From positions 1-64,000 of the forward strand of contig JBPCOI010000056.1 in NCBI GenBank assembly GCA_051000395.1: a stretch of 64,000 bases of DNA. Direction: 5' to 3'. Source of the stretch: JBPCOI01 sp051000395. Its GTDB lineage: Bacteria; Actinomycetota; Actinomycetes; Mycobacteriales; Jatrophihabitantaceae. The position numbers were made by a program, and so were the translations under genes. Below are positions 26,691 to 36,742 of the stretch, one piece after another (the stretch's first letter is position 1; each line of letters begins with the position of its first letter). A model generated the notes under the pieces. That model had not been told where the DNA came from. It searched no databases and saw only the letters and a list, made by a program, of their open reading frames with translations.

Positions 26691-29308
26691 TGCTGCGGCA
26701 GCACGGCGAGTGCCGCCTGGATGCGGGTGAGGTCAGACTCGGCGGCAGCCATCCGCTCGCGGTGCTTGGCGACGACGGCTGCGGGCGCCCTGCTCGTGAA
26801 CGCCTCGTTGCCGAGCTTCGCGGCGTTGCTGTGGAGTTCTCTGTTCGCCGCGGCGAGGTCCTTGTCCAGCCTCGCGCGTTCGGCGGCGACGTCCACCGTG
26901 CCGGAGAGGTCGAACTCGACCAGCACTCCGCCGGCTGTGGTCAGCGCGGCGGTCGGGTCGAAGTCCGCGGCGGGCTCGCCTAGTCGCAGCAGCGCGCGGG
27001 CCGCGCGCTCGTGGGCGCCGAGGCCCGTGAAGCGAGCCGGGATCCGCTGCGCCGGCTTGAGTCCCTGCTCGCTGCGAAAACGCCGCACCTCGAGCACGAG
27101 GGCCTGAATCGCCGCGATGTCGTCCTGCGCGCCGGCATCGATGCGCGAGCGGTCGGGCACGGGCCACGCGGCGATCACCAGCGATGGCCCCTGCTCCGAG
27201 CCGTCGCTCAGCGTCGTCCACAGTGCCTCGGTGACGAACGGGACCATCGGGTGCAGCAGGCGCAGCAGCGTGTCCAGCACCTCGCCGAGCACGCGCCGGG
27301 TGATCGGCGCGGTCTGCTCGTCGGCCAGGCTCACTTTTGCCAGCTCGACGTACCAGTCGCACACCTCGTCCCACGCGAAGTGGTAGAGCAGATCGGACGC
27401 CTTCGCGAACTCGAAACGCTCGTAGAGTTCGTCCAGTTCGGTGATCACCGTGTTCAGCCGCGAGACGATCCACGCGTCCGCTCCGCTCAGGCCCGCCGGC
27501 AGCGGGCCCGCGAGGCTCGCTCCGTTGAGCAGGGCGAAGCGCGTCGCGTTCCACAGCTTGGTGCAGAAGTTGCGAGCACCGATCACCCAGTCCTCGTTGA
27601 CTGCCTGGTCGGCGCCGGGGTTCGCACCCTGCAGCAGGGCCAGGCGTACCGCATCGGCACCGTAGGCATCGATCCACACCAGCGGATCGACGACGTTGCC
27701 GCGCGACTTGGACATCTTCTTACCGGACGCGTCGCGCACCAACCCGTGCAGCAACACGGTGCGAAACGGCGCCTGCCCGTCCATGGCGTAGAGACCGAAC
27801 AGCATCATCCGCACGACCCAGAAGAACAGGATGTCGTAGCCGGTGACGAGCACCGTCGTCGGGTAGTAGGTGCGCAGGTCCTCGGTGTCCGCGGGCCAGC
27901 CCAGCGTCGAGAACGGCCACAGCGCCGAGGAGAACCAGGTGTCGAGCACGTCCTCGTCCTGCGTCCAGCCGGGCGGCGGCGTCTCGTCGGGGCCGAAGCA
28001 GGCGTCGTCGCCGTCAGGTGAGTACCAGACCGGGATGCGGTGCCCCCACCACAGCTGACGGCTGATGCACCAGTCGCGCAGGCCGTCCACCCAGGCGAAG
28101 TAGCGCGGCGCCATCGACGCCGGCTCGATCACGACGCGCCCGTCGCGCACCGCCTCACCGGCTGCTGCGGCCAGGGTCTCGACGCGCACCCACCACTGCA
28201 GACTCAGCCGCGGCTCGACCACCGTGTCGCAGCGTGAGCAGTGCCCGACCGAATGCTCGTACGGCCGCTTCTCGGCGACGATCCGGCCGTCCTCGCGCAG
28301 CGCGGCAACGATCGCGGACCGGGCCTCCATGCGGTCCAGGCCGGCGAACGGTCCGGGCGCGGTGATCACGGCACGTTCGTCCATCACCGTGAGCATCGGC
28401 AGCTCGTGGCGGCGGCCGATCTCGAAGTCGTTCGGGTCGTGCGCGGGCGTCACCTTCACCGCCCCCGTGCCGAAGGACGGATCGACGTGCTCGTCGGCCA
28501 CGATCGGGATCTGCCGGTTGGTCAGCGGCAGGGCAACCGTCGTCCCGACCAGGTGCCGGTAGCGGGCGTCGTCGGGATGCACCGCCACCGCGGTGTCACC
28601 GAGCATGGTTTCGGCGCGCGTCGTGGCCACGACGATCGCGTGCTCGCCGTCGCCGTAGCGGATGCTGACGAGCTCGCCGGGCTCGTCCGCATGGTCGACC
28701 TCGATGTCGCTGAGCGCGGTGAGATCGCGCGGGCACCAGTTGATGATCCGCTCGGCACGGTAGACGAGATCCTCGTCGTAGAGCCTCTTGAAGATCGTCT
28801 GGACGGCTCGGCTGAGGCCGTCGTCCAGGGTGAACCGCTCGCGCGACCAGTCGACGCCGTCGCCGAAACGACGCATCCCCTCCCGGATGCGGCCACCGAA
28901 ACGCTCCTTCCACTCCCAGGCCTTGCCGACGAACTGCTCGCGTTCGTAGTCGAAACGGCTCTTGCCCTCGGTCTCGGCGAGGTGGCGCTCGACGAGGTTC
29001 TGCACGGCGATGCTGGCGTGGTCCATGCCCGGCAACCAGAGCACGTCGCGACCGCGCATCCGGGCACGGCGGGTGAGCGCGTCGATCATCGAGTGCTCGA
29101 GCGCGCTGCCGAGGTGCAGGCTGCTGGTGACGTTCGGCGGCGGGATGACGATCGAGTACGGCGTCCTGCCGCTGCCCGGGTCGGCCGTGAAGTAACCGCG
29201 CTCGACCCAGCGCTCGTACAGCGCAGCCTCGAGCTTGCCCGGCACGAACTTGCTCGGCAGTTGTGCGCGCTGCTCGGGTCGCGGACGCGGCGGCTCGGTC
29301 TCGGTCAC
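26687..29308 (-). CDS. valS: Valyl-tRNA synthetase
   Basis: An 873-residue class I synthetase charging tRNA-Val. The HIGH motif is PPNVTSSLHLGSALEHS, the KMSKS loop is GKKMSKSRGNVVDP, and the editing domain contains VVATTRAETMLGDTAVAVHP. The C-terminal 65 residues form the expected coiled-coil arm. The start is a GTG at 29308 giving MTETEPPRP. Full length and intact. Confidence 0.97.
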   Translation of the reverse strand: MTETEPPRPRPEQRAQLPSKFVPGKLEAALYERWVERGYFTADPGSGRTPYSIVIPPPNVTSSLHLGSALEHSMIDALTRRARMRGRDVLWLPGMDHASIAVQNLVERHLAETEGKSRFDYEREQFVGKAWEWKERFGGRIREGMRRFGDGVDWSRERFTLDDGLSRAVQTIFKRLYDEDLVYRAERIINWCPRDLTALSDIEVDHADEPGELVSIRYGDGEHAIVVATTRAETMLGDTAVAVHPDDARYRHLVGTTVALPLTNRQIPIVADEHVDPSFGTGAVKVTPAHDPNDFEIGRRHELPMLTVMDERAVITAPGPFAGLDRMEARSAIVAALREDGRIVAEKRPYEHSVGHCSRCDTVVEPRLSLQWWVRVETLAAAAGEAVRDGRVVIEPASMAPRYFAWVDGLRDWCISRQLWWGHRIPVWYSPDGDDACFGPDETPPPGWTQDEDVLDTWFSSALWPFSTLGWPADTEDLRTYYPTTVLVTGYDILFFWVVRMMLFGLYAMDGQAPFRTVLLHGLVRDASGKKMSKSRGNVVDPLVWIDAYGADAVRLALLQGANPGADQAVNEDWVIGARNFCTKLWNATRFALLNGASLAGPLPAGLSGADAWIVSRLNTVITELDELYERFEFAKASDLLYHFAWDEVCDWYVELAKVSLADEQTAPITRRVLGEVLDTLLRLLHPMVPFVTEALWTTLSDGSEQGPSLVIAAWPVPDRSRIDAGAQDDIAAIQALVLEVRRFRSEQGLKPAQRIPARFTGLGAHERAARALLRLGEPAADFDPTAALTTAGGVLVEFDLSGTVDVAAERARLDKDLAAANRELHSNAAKLGNEAFTSRAPAAVVAKHRERMAAAESDLTRIQAALAVLPQQ

Positions 29309-29382
29309 GCTTGCATCGTAGTAATGCGCCCACGCGTCGAATCGGCGTGGACGCCGCGCGGGTGGACGGCGATGATCAACCC

Positions 29383-30035
29383 ATGACGCTGCTCACCACG
29401 ACCGACGCGGACGAGATCATCGCCATGGTCACGCCGCTGCTCGCGGCCGACCCGGTGCGCAACACGGTGTTCAGCAGCATCGTCTCCGGAGTGCGCAACG
29501 AGGACGCCGACGGCTGGTGCGCGTGGCCCGCCGGCGACCCGCGGGTGCTGGCGGTCCGATCCCAACGGCACACACCGGTGACCGTGACGGCGGGCTGGCA
29601 AGATCTCGCCGAGCTGGCCGAAGCCGTTGCGGCGCTGGCCCCGGTGGCCGCGATCGGTGGCCCGGCACGCGTCGTCGAGCCGCTGGCCGCAGCCCTCGAG
29701 ACGCGGGGCCTCGCGGTGTCCGCGCACATCCGCGAGCGGCTGTTCCGGCTGGACGAGCTGAACGAACCGACCGGGGTGCGCGGGCGAGCGCGGCTGGCGA
29801 GCTGGCCGGACGCGGACCTGCTCAGCGGCTGGTTCGCGGACTTCATGCGTGAGGCTTTCGGCGCGCTACGCCGTTACGCGGGCGCGGCTACGGTTCGGCG
29901 GCAGCGACCCGCGACATCCTCGACTGCGGCGCCGTTCCCGTCCTATTCACCGATCTGGCCAATCCGACGTCCAACGCGATCTACCAGTGGCTGGGATACC
30001 GCGCCGTCGAGGACCGGGTTCACGTCACGTTCTGA
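29383..30035 (+). pseudogene. GNAT acetyltransferase, broken by deletion and frameshift
   Basis: The ATG at 29383 opens a frame that reads as the N-terminal half of a two-part GNAT protein, ending coherently at LSGWFADFMREAFG near 29855. From about 29873 a different frame reads GRGYGSAATRDILDCGAVP, FTDLANPTSNAIYQWLGYR and ends EDRVHVTF with a stop at 30035. This is the family's acetyl-CoA loop and C-terminus. The middle of the fold (the strand before the acetyl-CoA loop, usually about 50-60 residues) is missing, and the frame changes at the junction. It is therefore a deletion relic rather than a single-base error. The original frame runs on to a stop near 30123, inside clpX. Confidence 0.75.
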
Positions 30036-30065
30036 GGCTCGCGTGGCGCCAGTCTCGAGCAGCCC

Positions 30066-31346
<1,281 letters not shown>

Positions 31347-31475
31347 GGGCGGATCGTTTCCCCTCTGTGGGCGGTGCGTCTGTGGGTGTTTCGCTGGCCG
31401 TCGTCCAGAGCGCAAACGCTACCCGTAAACACCCCGGAAGTCCCCTGTAATGCGGTCCCCGGCGCGGCGCAGGAG

Positions 31476-32144
31476 TTACGGCGTGTCGACCATCTTGCGG
31501 GTGTTGATGACCTCGTCGACGATGCCGTACTCCTTGGCCTGCGCAGCGGTGAGAATGGTGTCGCGCTCGATGTCCGCGCGGATCTTCTCCTCCGTCTGCC
31601 CGGTGTGGTGGGCCAGGATCGACTCGAGCAGCCCGCGCATGCGCAGGATCTCGTTGGCCTGGATCTCCAGGTCGGTGACCTGCCCCTGCCCCTCGCCGGA
31701 GGGCTGGTGGATCAGCACCCGTGAGTTCTGCAGCGCGAAGCGCTTGCCTTTGGTGCCCGCCGCGAGCAGCACCGCGGCGGCCGACGCGGCCTGGCCCATG
31801 CAGTAGGTCTGCACCTCGGGGCGCACGAACTGCAGGGTGTCGTAGATCGCCGTCAGCGCGGTGAACGAGCCGCCCGGCGAATTGATGTAGATGAGGATGT
31901 CGCGGTCCGGGTCGTTGGACTCCAGCACGATCAGCTGCGCGATCACGTCGTTGGCTACCACGTCGTCGATCGGCGCGCCGAGGAAGATGATGCGTTCCTC
32001 GAAAAGCTTGTTGTACGGGTTGGATTCCTTGATGCCATAGTTCGTCCGCTCGACGAAGGACGGCAGCACGTAGCGCGACTGCAGCCCGGTGCCGCCGGTC
32101 GCGGCGGGCAGGTGCAGCCCGGACGGGGTGAGGAACTCGCTCAT
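31476..32144 (-). CDS. clpP2: ClpP protease subunit, ClpP2-like
   Basis: A 222-residue serine peptidase subunit. The catalytic Ser is in YCMGQAASAAAVLLAAG, the His in RVLIHQPSGEG, and the Asp in IERDTILTA. The AASAAA form, instead of AASMGA, is the ClpP2 type of actinobacteria. ClpP1 and ClpP2 assemble into a mixed double ring. The ATG at 32144 lies 14 bases after the clpP1 stop, with a GGGG-type site before it. Confidence 0.96.
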   Translation of the reverse strand: MSEFLTPSGLHLPAATGGTGLQSRYVLPSFVERTNYGIKESNPYNKLFEERIIFLGAPIDDVVANDVIAQLIVLESNDPDRDILIYINSPGGSFTALTAIYDTLQFVRPEVQTYCMGQAASAAAVLLAAGTKGKRFALQNSRVLIHQPSGEGQGQVTDLEIQANEILRMRGLLESILAHHTGQTEEKIRADIERDTILTAAQAKEYGIVDEVINTRKMVDTP

Positions 32145-32158
32145 GGTCGGTGTCCCCT

Positions 32159-32797
32159 TCAGGCCGGAGCCGGGCCGGAGCCGTTGGGCATCTGCGTCAC
32201 CGAGGTCAGCAGGTGGTCGACGAAGCCGTACTCGAGCGCCTGTTCGGCGGTGAACCACCGGTCCCGCTCGGAGTCGAGCCGGATCTGCTCGACGCTCTGG
32301 CCGGTGTGCTCGGCGATCAGTTCGGCCATCTCCACCTTGGTCAGCTTGAACTGCTCGGCCTGGATGGCGATGTCGGACGCGGTGCCGCCGATGCCCGCCG
32401 ACGGCTGATGCATCAGGATGCGGGCGTGCGGCAGGGCGTGGCGCTTGCCGCGCGCACCGGCGGAGAGCAGGAACTGGCCCATCGAGGCGGCCAGGCCGAG
32501 CGCGTACGTCGACACGTCGCAGTCGATGAACTGCATCGTGTCGAAGATCGCCATGCCCGCGGTGACCGAACCGCCGGGTGAGTTGATGTAGAGGTTGATG
32601 TCGCGGTTGCTGTCCTCGGCGGAAAGCAGCAACAGCTGCGCGCAGATCTGGTTGGCGATGTTGTCGTCGACCGCCTGCCCGAGGAAGATGATTCGCTCGC
32701 GCAGCAGGCGGTCGTAGACCGAGTCGTTGAGCGTCATGCCGGCGCCGGGGCTGCGCAACTGCACGGTGCGCACCGGCTGTGGTTCGAAGCGGCTCAC
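32159..32797 (-). CDS. clpP1: ClpP protease subunit, ClpP1-like
   Basis: A 212-residue subunit with Ser in YALGLAASMGQFLLSAG, His in RILMHQPSAG and Asp in SERDRWFTA. The GTG at 32797 has AAGG eight bases upstream. An internal ATG 20 codons later would also give a complete fold, so the exact N-terminus is open. It is first in clpP1-clpP2-clpX and follows tig, the usual order. Confidence 0.95.
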   Translation of the reverse strand: MSRFEPQPVRTVQLRSPGAGMTLNDSVYDRLLRERIIFLGQAVDDNIANQICAQLLLLSAEDSNRDINLYINSPGGSVTAGMAIFDTMQFIDCDVSTYALGLAASMGQFLLSAGARGKRHALPHARILMHQPSAGIGGTASDIAIQAEQFKLTKVEMAELIAEHTGQSVEQIRLDSERDRWFTAEQALEYGFVDHLLTSVTQMPNGSGPAPA

Positions 32798-32907
32798 GTC
32801 AGCGGACCTTCTCTCGTCTCGGTAGTGACGTCCTCGACCCTAACGAAGCCCGCGCGCCGAACAGTCCCCGAATGCAGCGCGTTCGCTCAGGGCTTGACGG
32901 CTGCCGC

Positions 32908-34311
32908 CTACTCGGTGTGGGAAGTCCCGGGCGTGTCGTTCGCGCCGTCGTCGAGCTCGTCGTCGTCGTCCGCGTCGAGGATCTGGCTCATCGCCGACGG
33001 CGCGAGGGCGGACAGGTCGACGACGGCGCCGGAGGCGTCGGTGACGGCCGCAGACTCGAGCACGGCCGCCAGCGCCTTGTTGCGCCGCACGTCAGCGACG
33101 AGGCCCGGCAGATTGCCGCCCTGCACGACCTGGTTGGCGAACTCCTGCGGCGGCATCTGGAAACGCGCCGCCTGCCGTACGAGGTACTCGGTCAGCTCAC
33201 CGTCGCCGATCTGCACGCCCTTCGCGTCCGCGATCGCGTCCAGGATGAACTGGGCCCGCACCGACTTCTCGGCGCTCTCGCGCAGTTCGGCGTCGTACTC
33301 CTCACGCGTCTTGCCCTGCAGCGTGAGGTAGCGCTCGAACAGCTCGTCGTCGTGCCCGAGGGAGTGCACCACCTCGTGCTCGCGGTAGCCGATCTCCGTC
33401 TGCACGGCCGATTCGGGCAGCGGGAACTCGACGGACTCGAGCAGCTTCTCCAGCACCTTGTCGCGCGCCTGTGCGCCCTGCTCGAGCGCCTTGGCCCGAC
33501 CGACGCGGGCGCGTAGGTCCTCGCGCAGCTCGGCGACGGTGTCGAACTCACTGGCCAGCTGCGCGAAGTCGTCGTCGACGGCGGGCAACTGCTTCTCCTT
33601 GACGGAGTTGACCGTCGCGGTGACCTCCGCCTCGGCACCAGCGTGCTCGCCTTGCTGCAGGGTGGTGGTGAACGTGGCGCTCTGCCCCGCGGACCTGCCC
33701 GCGATTGCCTCGTCCAGGCCGTCGATGAGATCCCCCGAGCCGAGCTCGTAGGACAGTCCCTTCGCCGAGCCGGCCTCGACCTGCTGGCCGTCGACCTCGG
33801 CAAGCAGGTCGAGAGCGACGTAGTCGCCCGTCTGCGCCGCGCGCTCGACCCCGGTGAGCGTGCCGAAGCGCTCGAGCAGCTCGTCGAGCTGCTCGTCGAC
33901 GTCCTCGTCGGTGACCGCGACGTCGTCGACCGTGACGGCCAGGGCGTCCAGCTCCGGCAGCACGATCTCGGGCCGCACGTCCACCTCGGCCGTGAAGCTC
34001 AGCGAGGTGCCGTCCTCGACGTTGGTCACGTCGATCTCGGGCTGGCTGATCGGCCGGATCTCGTGTTCGCGTGCCGCTTCGGTGTAGACACCGGGCAGCG
34101 CGGCATTGATGGCCTCCTCGAGAACCGCGGCGCGCCCGACGCGCTGATCGATGATGCGGGCCGGCACCTTGCCCGGGCGAAAGCCCGGGATGCGGACCTG
34201 CGAGCCGATCTTCTTGTACGCGGCGTCCAGGCTGGGCTTGAGCTCCTCGAACGGCACCTCGACGGCGAGCCGGACGCGGGTCGGGCTCAGGTTCTCGGCG
34301 GTGCTCTTCAC
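32908..34311 (-). CDS. tig: Trigger factor
   Basis: A 467-residue ribosome-bound chaperone and prolyl isomerase. The ribosome-binding signature is GFRPGKVPARIID near residues 45-57. The FKBP domain follows (TGDYVALDLLAEVDGQQV), then the helical arms, and the tail is acidic (DADDDDELDDG). The GTG at 34311 gives VKSTAENLSPTRVRL, the family N-terminus. The frame is open further upstream through the tRNA-Pro gene, but that part is not protein-like. Confidence 0.96.
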   Translation of the reverse strand: MKSTAENLSPTRVRLAVEVPFEELKPSLDAAYKKIGSQVRIPGFRPGKVPARIIDQRVGRAAVLEEAINAALPGVYTEAAREHEIRPISQPEIDVTNVEDGTSLSFTAEVDVRPEIVLPELDALAVTVDDVAVTDEDVDEQLDELLERFGTLTGVERAAQTGDYVALDLLAEVDGQQVEAGSAKGLSYELGSGDLIDGLDEAIAGRSAGQSATFTTTLQQGEHAGAEAEVTATVNSVKEKQLPAVDDDFAQLASEFDTVAELREDLRARVGRAKALEQGAQARDKVLEKLLESVEFPLPESAVQTEIGYREHEVVHSLGHDDELFERYLTLQGKTREEYDAELRESAEKSVRAQFILDAIADAKGVQIGDGELTEYLVRQAARFQMPPQEFANQVVQGGNLPGLVADVRRNKALAAVLESAAVTDASGAVVDLSALAPSAMSQILDADDDDELDDGANDTPGTSHTE

Positions 34312-34335
34312 AGTGCTGCTGCTCCTCGGCTGGAC

Positions 34336-34380
34336 TGTTGAGGGTGTTGTTGAGGGGTGTTGCTGAGTGTTGCTGAGGGT
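34336..34380 (-). repeat. Short degenerate tandem repeats in the tig leader
   Basis: Four or so imperfect units of tgttg(c/t)tgag(ggg) lie between the tig start and tRNA-Pro, in what should be the tig 5' leader. Period is roughly 10-13 bases and not constant. No function can be assigned. Confidence 0.6.
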
Positions 34381-34401
34381 ATTCCGGTGGACGGCCTCGG
34401 T

Positions 34402-34474
34402 CGGGGTGGCGGGATTCGAACCCACGGCCCCTCGCTCCCAAAGCGAGTGCGCTACCAAGCTGCGCCACACCCCG
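34402..34474 (-). tRNA. tRNA-Pro (UGG)
   Basis: A 73-base cloverleaf read on the minus strand. The acceptor stem is CGGGGTG/CACCCCG. The anticodon arm is CTCGC-TTTGGGA-GCGAG with anticodon TGG, and the T arm is GTGGG-TTCGAAT-CCCGC. The 3' CCA is not encoded. It lies between tig and the tRNA-Gly gene, divergent from the latter. Confidence 0.95.
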
Positions 34475-34575
34475 GACGCTGACGGGGGATCAGTCTACGG
34501 GCGCTTAGGTACCCGCCGTCCCGGGTGCCGGTAACCTGGGTGCGCACGCGGGGCCCTTGCCGTCCGCGCGAGCAT

Positions 34576-34646
34576 GCGGGCGTAGCTCAATGGCAGAGTC
34601 TCAGTCTTCCAAACTGATGGTGCGGGTTCGATTCCCGTCGCCCGCT
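34576..34646 (+). tRNA. tRNA-Gly (UCC), integration target
   Basis: A 71-base cloverleaf. The acceptor is GCGGGCG/CGCCCGC, and the D arm is GCTC/GAGT with a terminal G-U pair. The anticodon arm is TCAGT-CTTCCAA-ACTGA with anticodon TCC, and the T arm is CGGGT-TCGATTC-CCGTC. The gene is intact. Its 3' portion, from the last D-arm base on, is the left copy of the 52-bp attachment repeat, so the 3' part present now was supplied by the element when it integrated. Confidence 0.95.
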
Positions 34647-34649
34647 CCC
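34598..34649 (+). repeat. attL: 52-bp direct repeat within tRNA-Gly
   Basis: Bases 34598-34649 are identical to 41420-41471. The repeat starts inside the D arm, covers the anticodon arm, T arm and 3' acceptor strand, and extends three bases past the discriminator. This is the classic attachment core of a tyrosine-integrase element that targets the 3' half of a tRNA gene. The integrase gene begins 133 bases to the right. Confidence 0.95.
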
Positions 34650-34731
34650 CACGTTTTCCCCTTGTTTTCTGGGCTATGTGCCTCCCCCACTGAGCGGCAG
34701 GACGTGACACAATCGGCAGGAAGTCACTGCT

Positions 34732-34763
34732 GGATGGCACGTGGATGGCACGGCGTGCCATCC
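34732..34763. promoter_or_regulatory. Integrase arm-type sites, left end
   Basis: The motif GGATGGCACG occurs at 34732-34741 and 34743-34752 in direct orientation with 11-base spacing. It occurs again at 34754-34763 in inverted orientation, making a near-contiguous palindrome with the second copy. The same motif pair with the same spacing lies beside attR. The sites sit just before the integrase start at 34782, so binding could also control its expression. Confidence 0.65.
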
Positions 34764-34781
34764 GTGACCGAGGGAGCACAC

Positions 34782-35933
34782 ATGGCAGGCAAGCAAGGTC
34801 ACCGGGCATTCGGCCGCATCCGCAAGCTGCCCAGCAAGCGGTACCAGACGTCCTACGTCGGCCCGGACGGCGCACGGCACACGGCGTCGGCCACGTTCAC
34901 CACGAAGACCGACGCCGAGGGCTGGCTCGCCGCCGAGGACCGCCTCACCGCGTCGCCCGACTGGACCTCCCCCGGTGCTCGACGGGCCGCCCGCGAAGCC
35001 GAGCAGATGGCGCAGCAGGCCGAGCTCGTCCCGCTGGCCGACTACTCCGAGGCCTGGCTGCGCGAGCGAGACCTCAAGCCCCGCACCCGCGCGCTGTACC
35101 GCGACTTGCTCGACCGGCAGATACTCCCCGACCTCGGCCCGATGCCCGTCGCCAAGCTCAGCCCGGCCGTCGTGCGCGAGTGGTACTCGCACTTGGATGC
35201 GGGCAAGGCACGCCAGCGGGCACACGCCTACGCGCTGCTGCGCACGATCTGCGCCACGGCAGTGCACGACGAGTTGCTGCCCGCGAATCCGTGCCGCATC
35301 CGGGGCGCCGGGCAGGCACCGAAACGCACCACGAAGACCGAGCCGGCGACACCCGCCGAGCTGGCCGTCGTCGTCGCCGAGATGCCCGAGCGGTTGCGGC
35401 TCATGGTGCTGCTCGCCGCGTGGTGCGCGATGCGCTACGGGGAGCTGGCCGCGCTACGCCGATCCGATATTGACCTACGCACCGGCACGGTGCGCGTCCG
35501 GCAGGCCGTGACGTGGCTCGGCGGCACCGCGGTAGTTGGCACCCCGAAGTCCGACGCCGGCACTCGTGACGTGGCGATTCCCCCGCACGTGCTGCCCGCA
35601 GTCGGCGAACACCTGCGGAAGATGCCCGTCGCCGGCAAGGACGCGCTGCTGTTCCCCACCGCGAGCGACCCCCACAAGCACATGCCCGCTGCGCGGATGT
35701 TCAAACCGTTCGTCCGGGCCCGCGCGGCCGCCGGGCGCCCCGACCTGCGCTTCCACGACCTGCGGCACACCGGCGCCGTGTACGCGACCGCGGCCGGCGC
35801 GTCGCTCGCCGAGGTCATGGCCCGCCTCGGGCACTCGACCCCGGCCGCCGCGATGCGCTACCAGCACGCCGCGAAAGGCCGGGATGCTGAGATCGCTGCA
35901 CTGTTGTCAAAGCTGTCAGAGGGGGCAAGGTGA
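34782..35933 (+). CDS. int: Tyrosine recombinase (integrase)
   Basis: A 383-residue phage-type integrase. An N-terminal arm-binding domain (KLPSKRYQTSYVGPDGARH) precedes a SAM-like core-binding domain and the catalytic domain. The catalytic residues are seen as Arg in CAMRYGELAALRRSDI, His-x-x-Arg in FHDLRHTGAV, and His/Tyr in LGHSTPAAAMRYQHA. The ATG at 34782 has GAGGGAG upstream. The frame is open back through the tRNA gene, but those residues are not coding. It lies next to attL, and its stop overlaps the next gene (GTGA). Confidence 0.95.
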   Translation: MAGKQGHRAFGRIRKLPSKRYQTSYVGPDGARHTASATFTTKTDAEGWLAAEDRLTASPDWTSPGARRAAREAEQMAQQAELVPLADYSEAWLRERDLKPRTRALYRDLLDRQILPDLGPMPVAKLSPAVVREWYSHLDAGKARQRAHAYALLRTICATAVHDELLPANPCRIRGAGQAPKRTTKTEPATPAELAVVVAEMPERLRLMVLLAAWCAMRYGELAALRRSDIDLRTGTVRVRQAVTWLGGTAVVGTPKSDAGTRDVAIPPHVLPAVGEHLRKMPVAGKDALLFPTASDPHKHMPAARMFKPFVRARAAAGRPDLRFHDLRHTGAVYATAAGASLAEVMARLGHSTPAAAMRYQHAAKGRDAEIAALLSKLSEGAR

Positions 35934-36442
35934 GACTCTCCGACTTGATCGCCGGGACGCCCTGGCTGCGCGACCGGATCCACGCAGCACGCGCCCGTGA
36001 CGACGCGGACGCATCTGAGGATGGCATCGCCGTCGCAAGAATCGAACGCATCCGAAAAGCCGCCGTCGATCCGCAGGTTTCCTACCGGTGCGAATGTCGT
36101 TGCCTACTGCTCGCTGCCTGGAACACCCCGAGCGATGTGCTGATCTGGCATCCAACGTTCCACCTGCCCGATGCTCGCCGAGACAAGCACGGCGCGAGGG
36201 AACTCGACGACGCTCGACTGCATTGGTCAGATCAGTACATGCGTCGCGGCCGGGCTCGGCGCGTCTTTGCGCCGCGGGGATACGCGTGGGCAGGGAAGCC
36301 AGTATTTGTCGCCTGCGAACATCAATGGCAGCCCGTCGACCCCGAACGATTTCGGTCCGATCTCGCCTCGGCTCTCAAGTTCGGCAGGACTGTCGAGGTC
36401 ATATTCCGCGTGTCATCACCAGACACTCCCAGCCACGAGTAG
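35930..36442 (+). CDS. Hypothetical protein of the element
   Basis: A 170-residue protein starting at a GTG that overlaps the integrase stop, so it is probably co-translated. It has CECRCLLLAAW near residue 55, and a basic and aromatic-rich second half (HWSDQYMRRGRARRVFAPRGY). No membrane segment or signal peptide is visible. I do not recognise the family. Its base composition is a little less GC-rich than neighbouring host genes, in line with a mobile origin. A link to integration control is only suggested by the coupling to int. Confidence 0.65.
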   Translation: MRLSDLIAGTPWLRDRIHAARARDDADASEDGIAVARIERIRKAAVDPQVSYRCECRCLLLAAWNTPSDVLIWHPTFHLPDARRDKHGARELDDARLHWSDQYMRRGRARRVFAPRGYAWAGKPVFVACEHQWQPVDPERFRSDLASALKFGRTVEVIFRVSSPDTPSHE

Positions 36443-36535
36443 CCTTTAACCTGTTCGAGCAAGTCGCCCCCGCTGTAGTGCGGAAATCCGGGACGTTGGC
36501 AGCACCGGTGGAGACCCAAGAGGGGTCCACCTGTC

Positions 36536-36742
36536 ATGCCTCATTCATCGAAGCCGCCGTCGCGTCTCGTAGATCTCAAGAAAGCCGCCGAGCGGTTCGA
36601 CTGCTCGGAGCGCACCGTTCGCCGCATGATCGCCGCCGGGGAACTGACCGGCTACCGCGTCGGTAAGCGCCTCGTCCGCCTCAACGCCGACGAGCTCGAC
36701 GCCCTCGCCCGCGTCATCCCGACCGCCGGAACCGTGGCCTAA
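36536..36742 (+). CDS. Excisionase-like helix-turn-helix protein
   Basis: A 68-residue protein made almost wholly of a MerR-like/HTH_17 DNA-binding fold: LVDLKKAAERFDCSERTVRR, then MIAAGELTGYRVGKRLVRLN, then a closing helix. Such proteins act as recombination directionality factors (Xis) or small repressors in tRNA-targeting elements. GAGGGG lies ten bases before the ATG. Its stop overlaps the next start (TAATG). The 93 bases before it have no gene and may hold the promoter for the replication operon. Confidence 0.82.
   Translation: MPHSSKPPSRLVDLKKAAERFDCSERTVRRMIAAGELTGYRVGKRLVRLNADELDALARVIPTAGTVA

Noticed and set aside
34402..34470. Trigger factor extended through tRNA-Pro
   Set aside because: The open frame crosses a perfect tRNA gene and a repeat region. 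The GTG at 34311 matches the family N-terminus.
34557..34781. Integrase start upstream within tRNA-Gly
   Set aside because: The frame is open, but it would use tRNA bases and the arm sites as codons. The ATG at 34782 has a good ribosome site and a typical arm-binding domain right after it.
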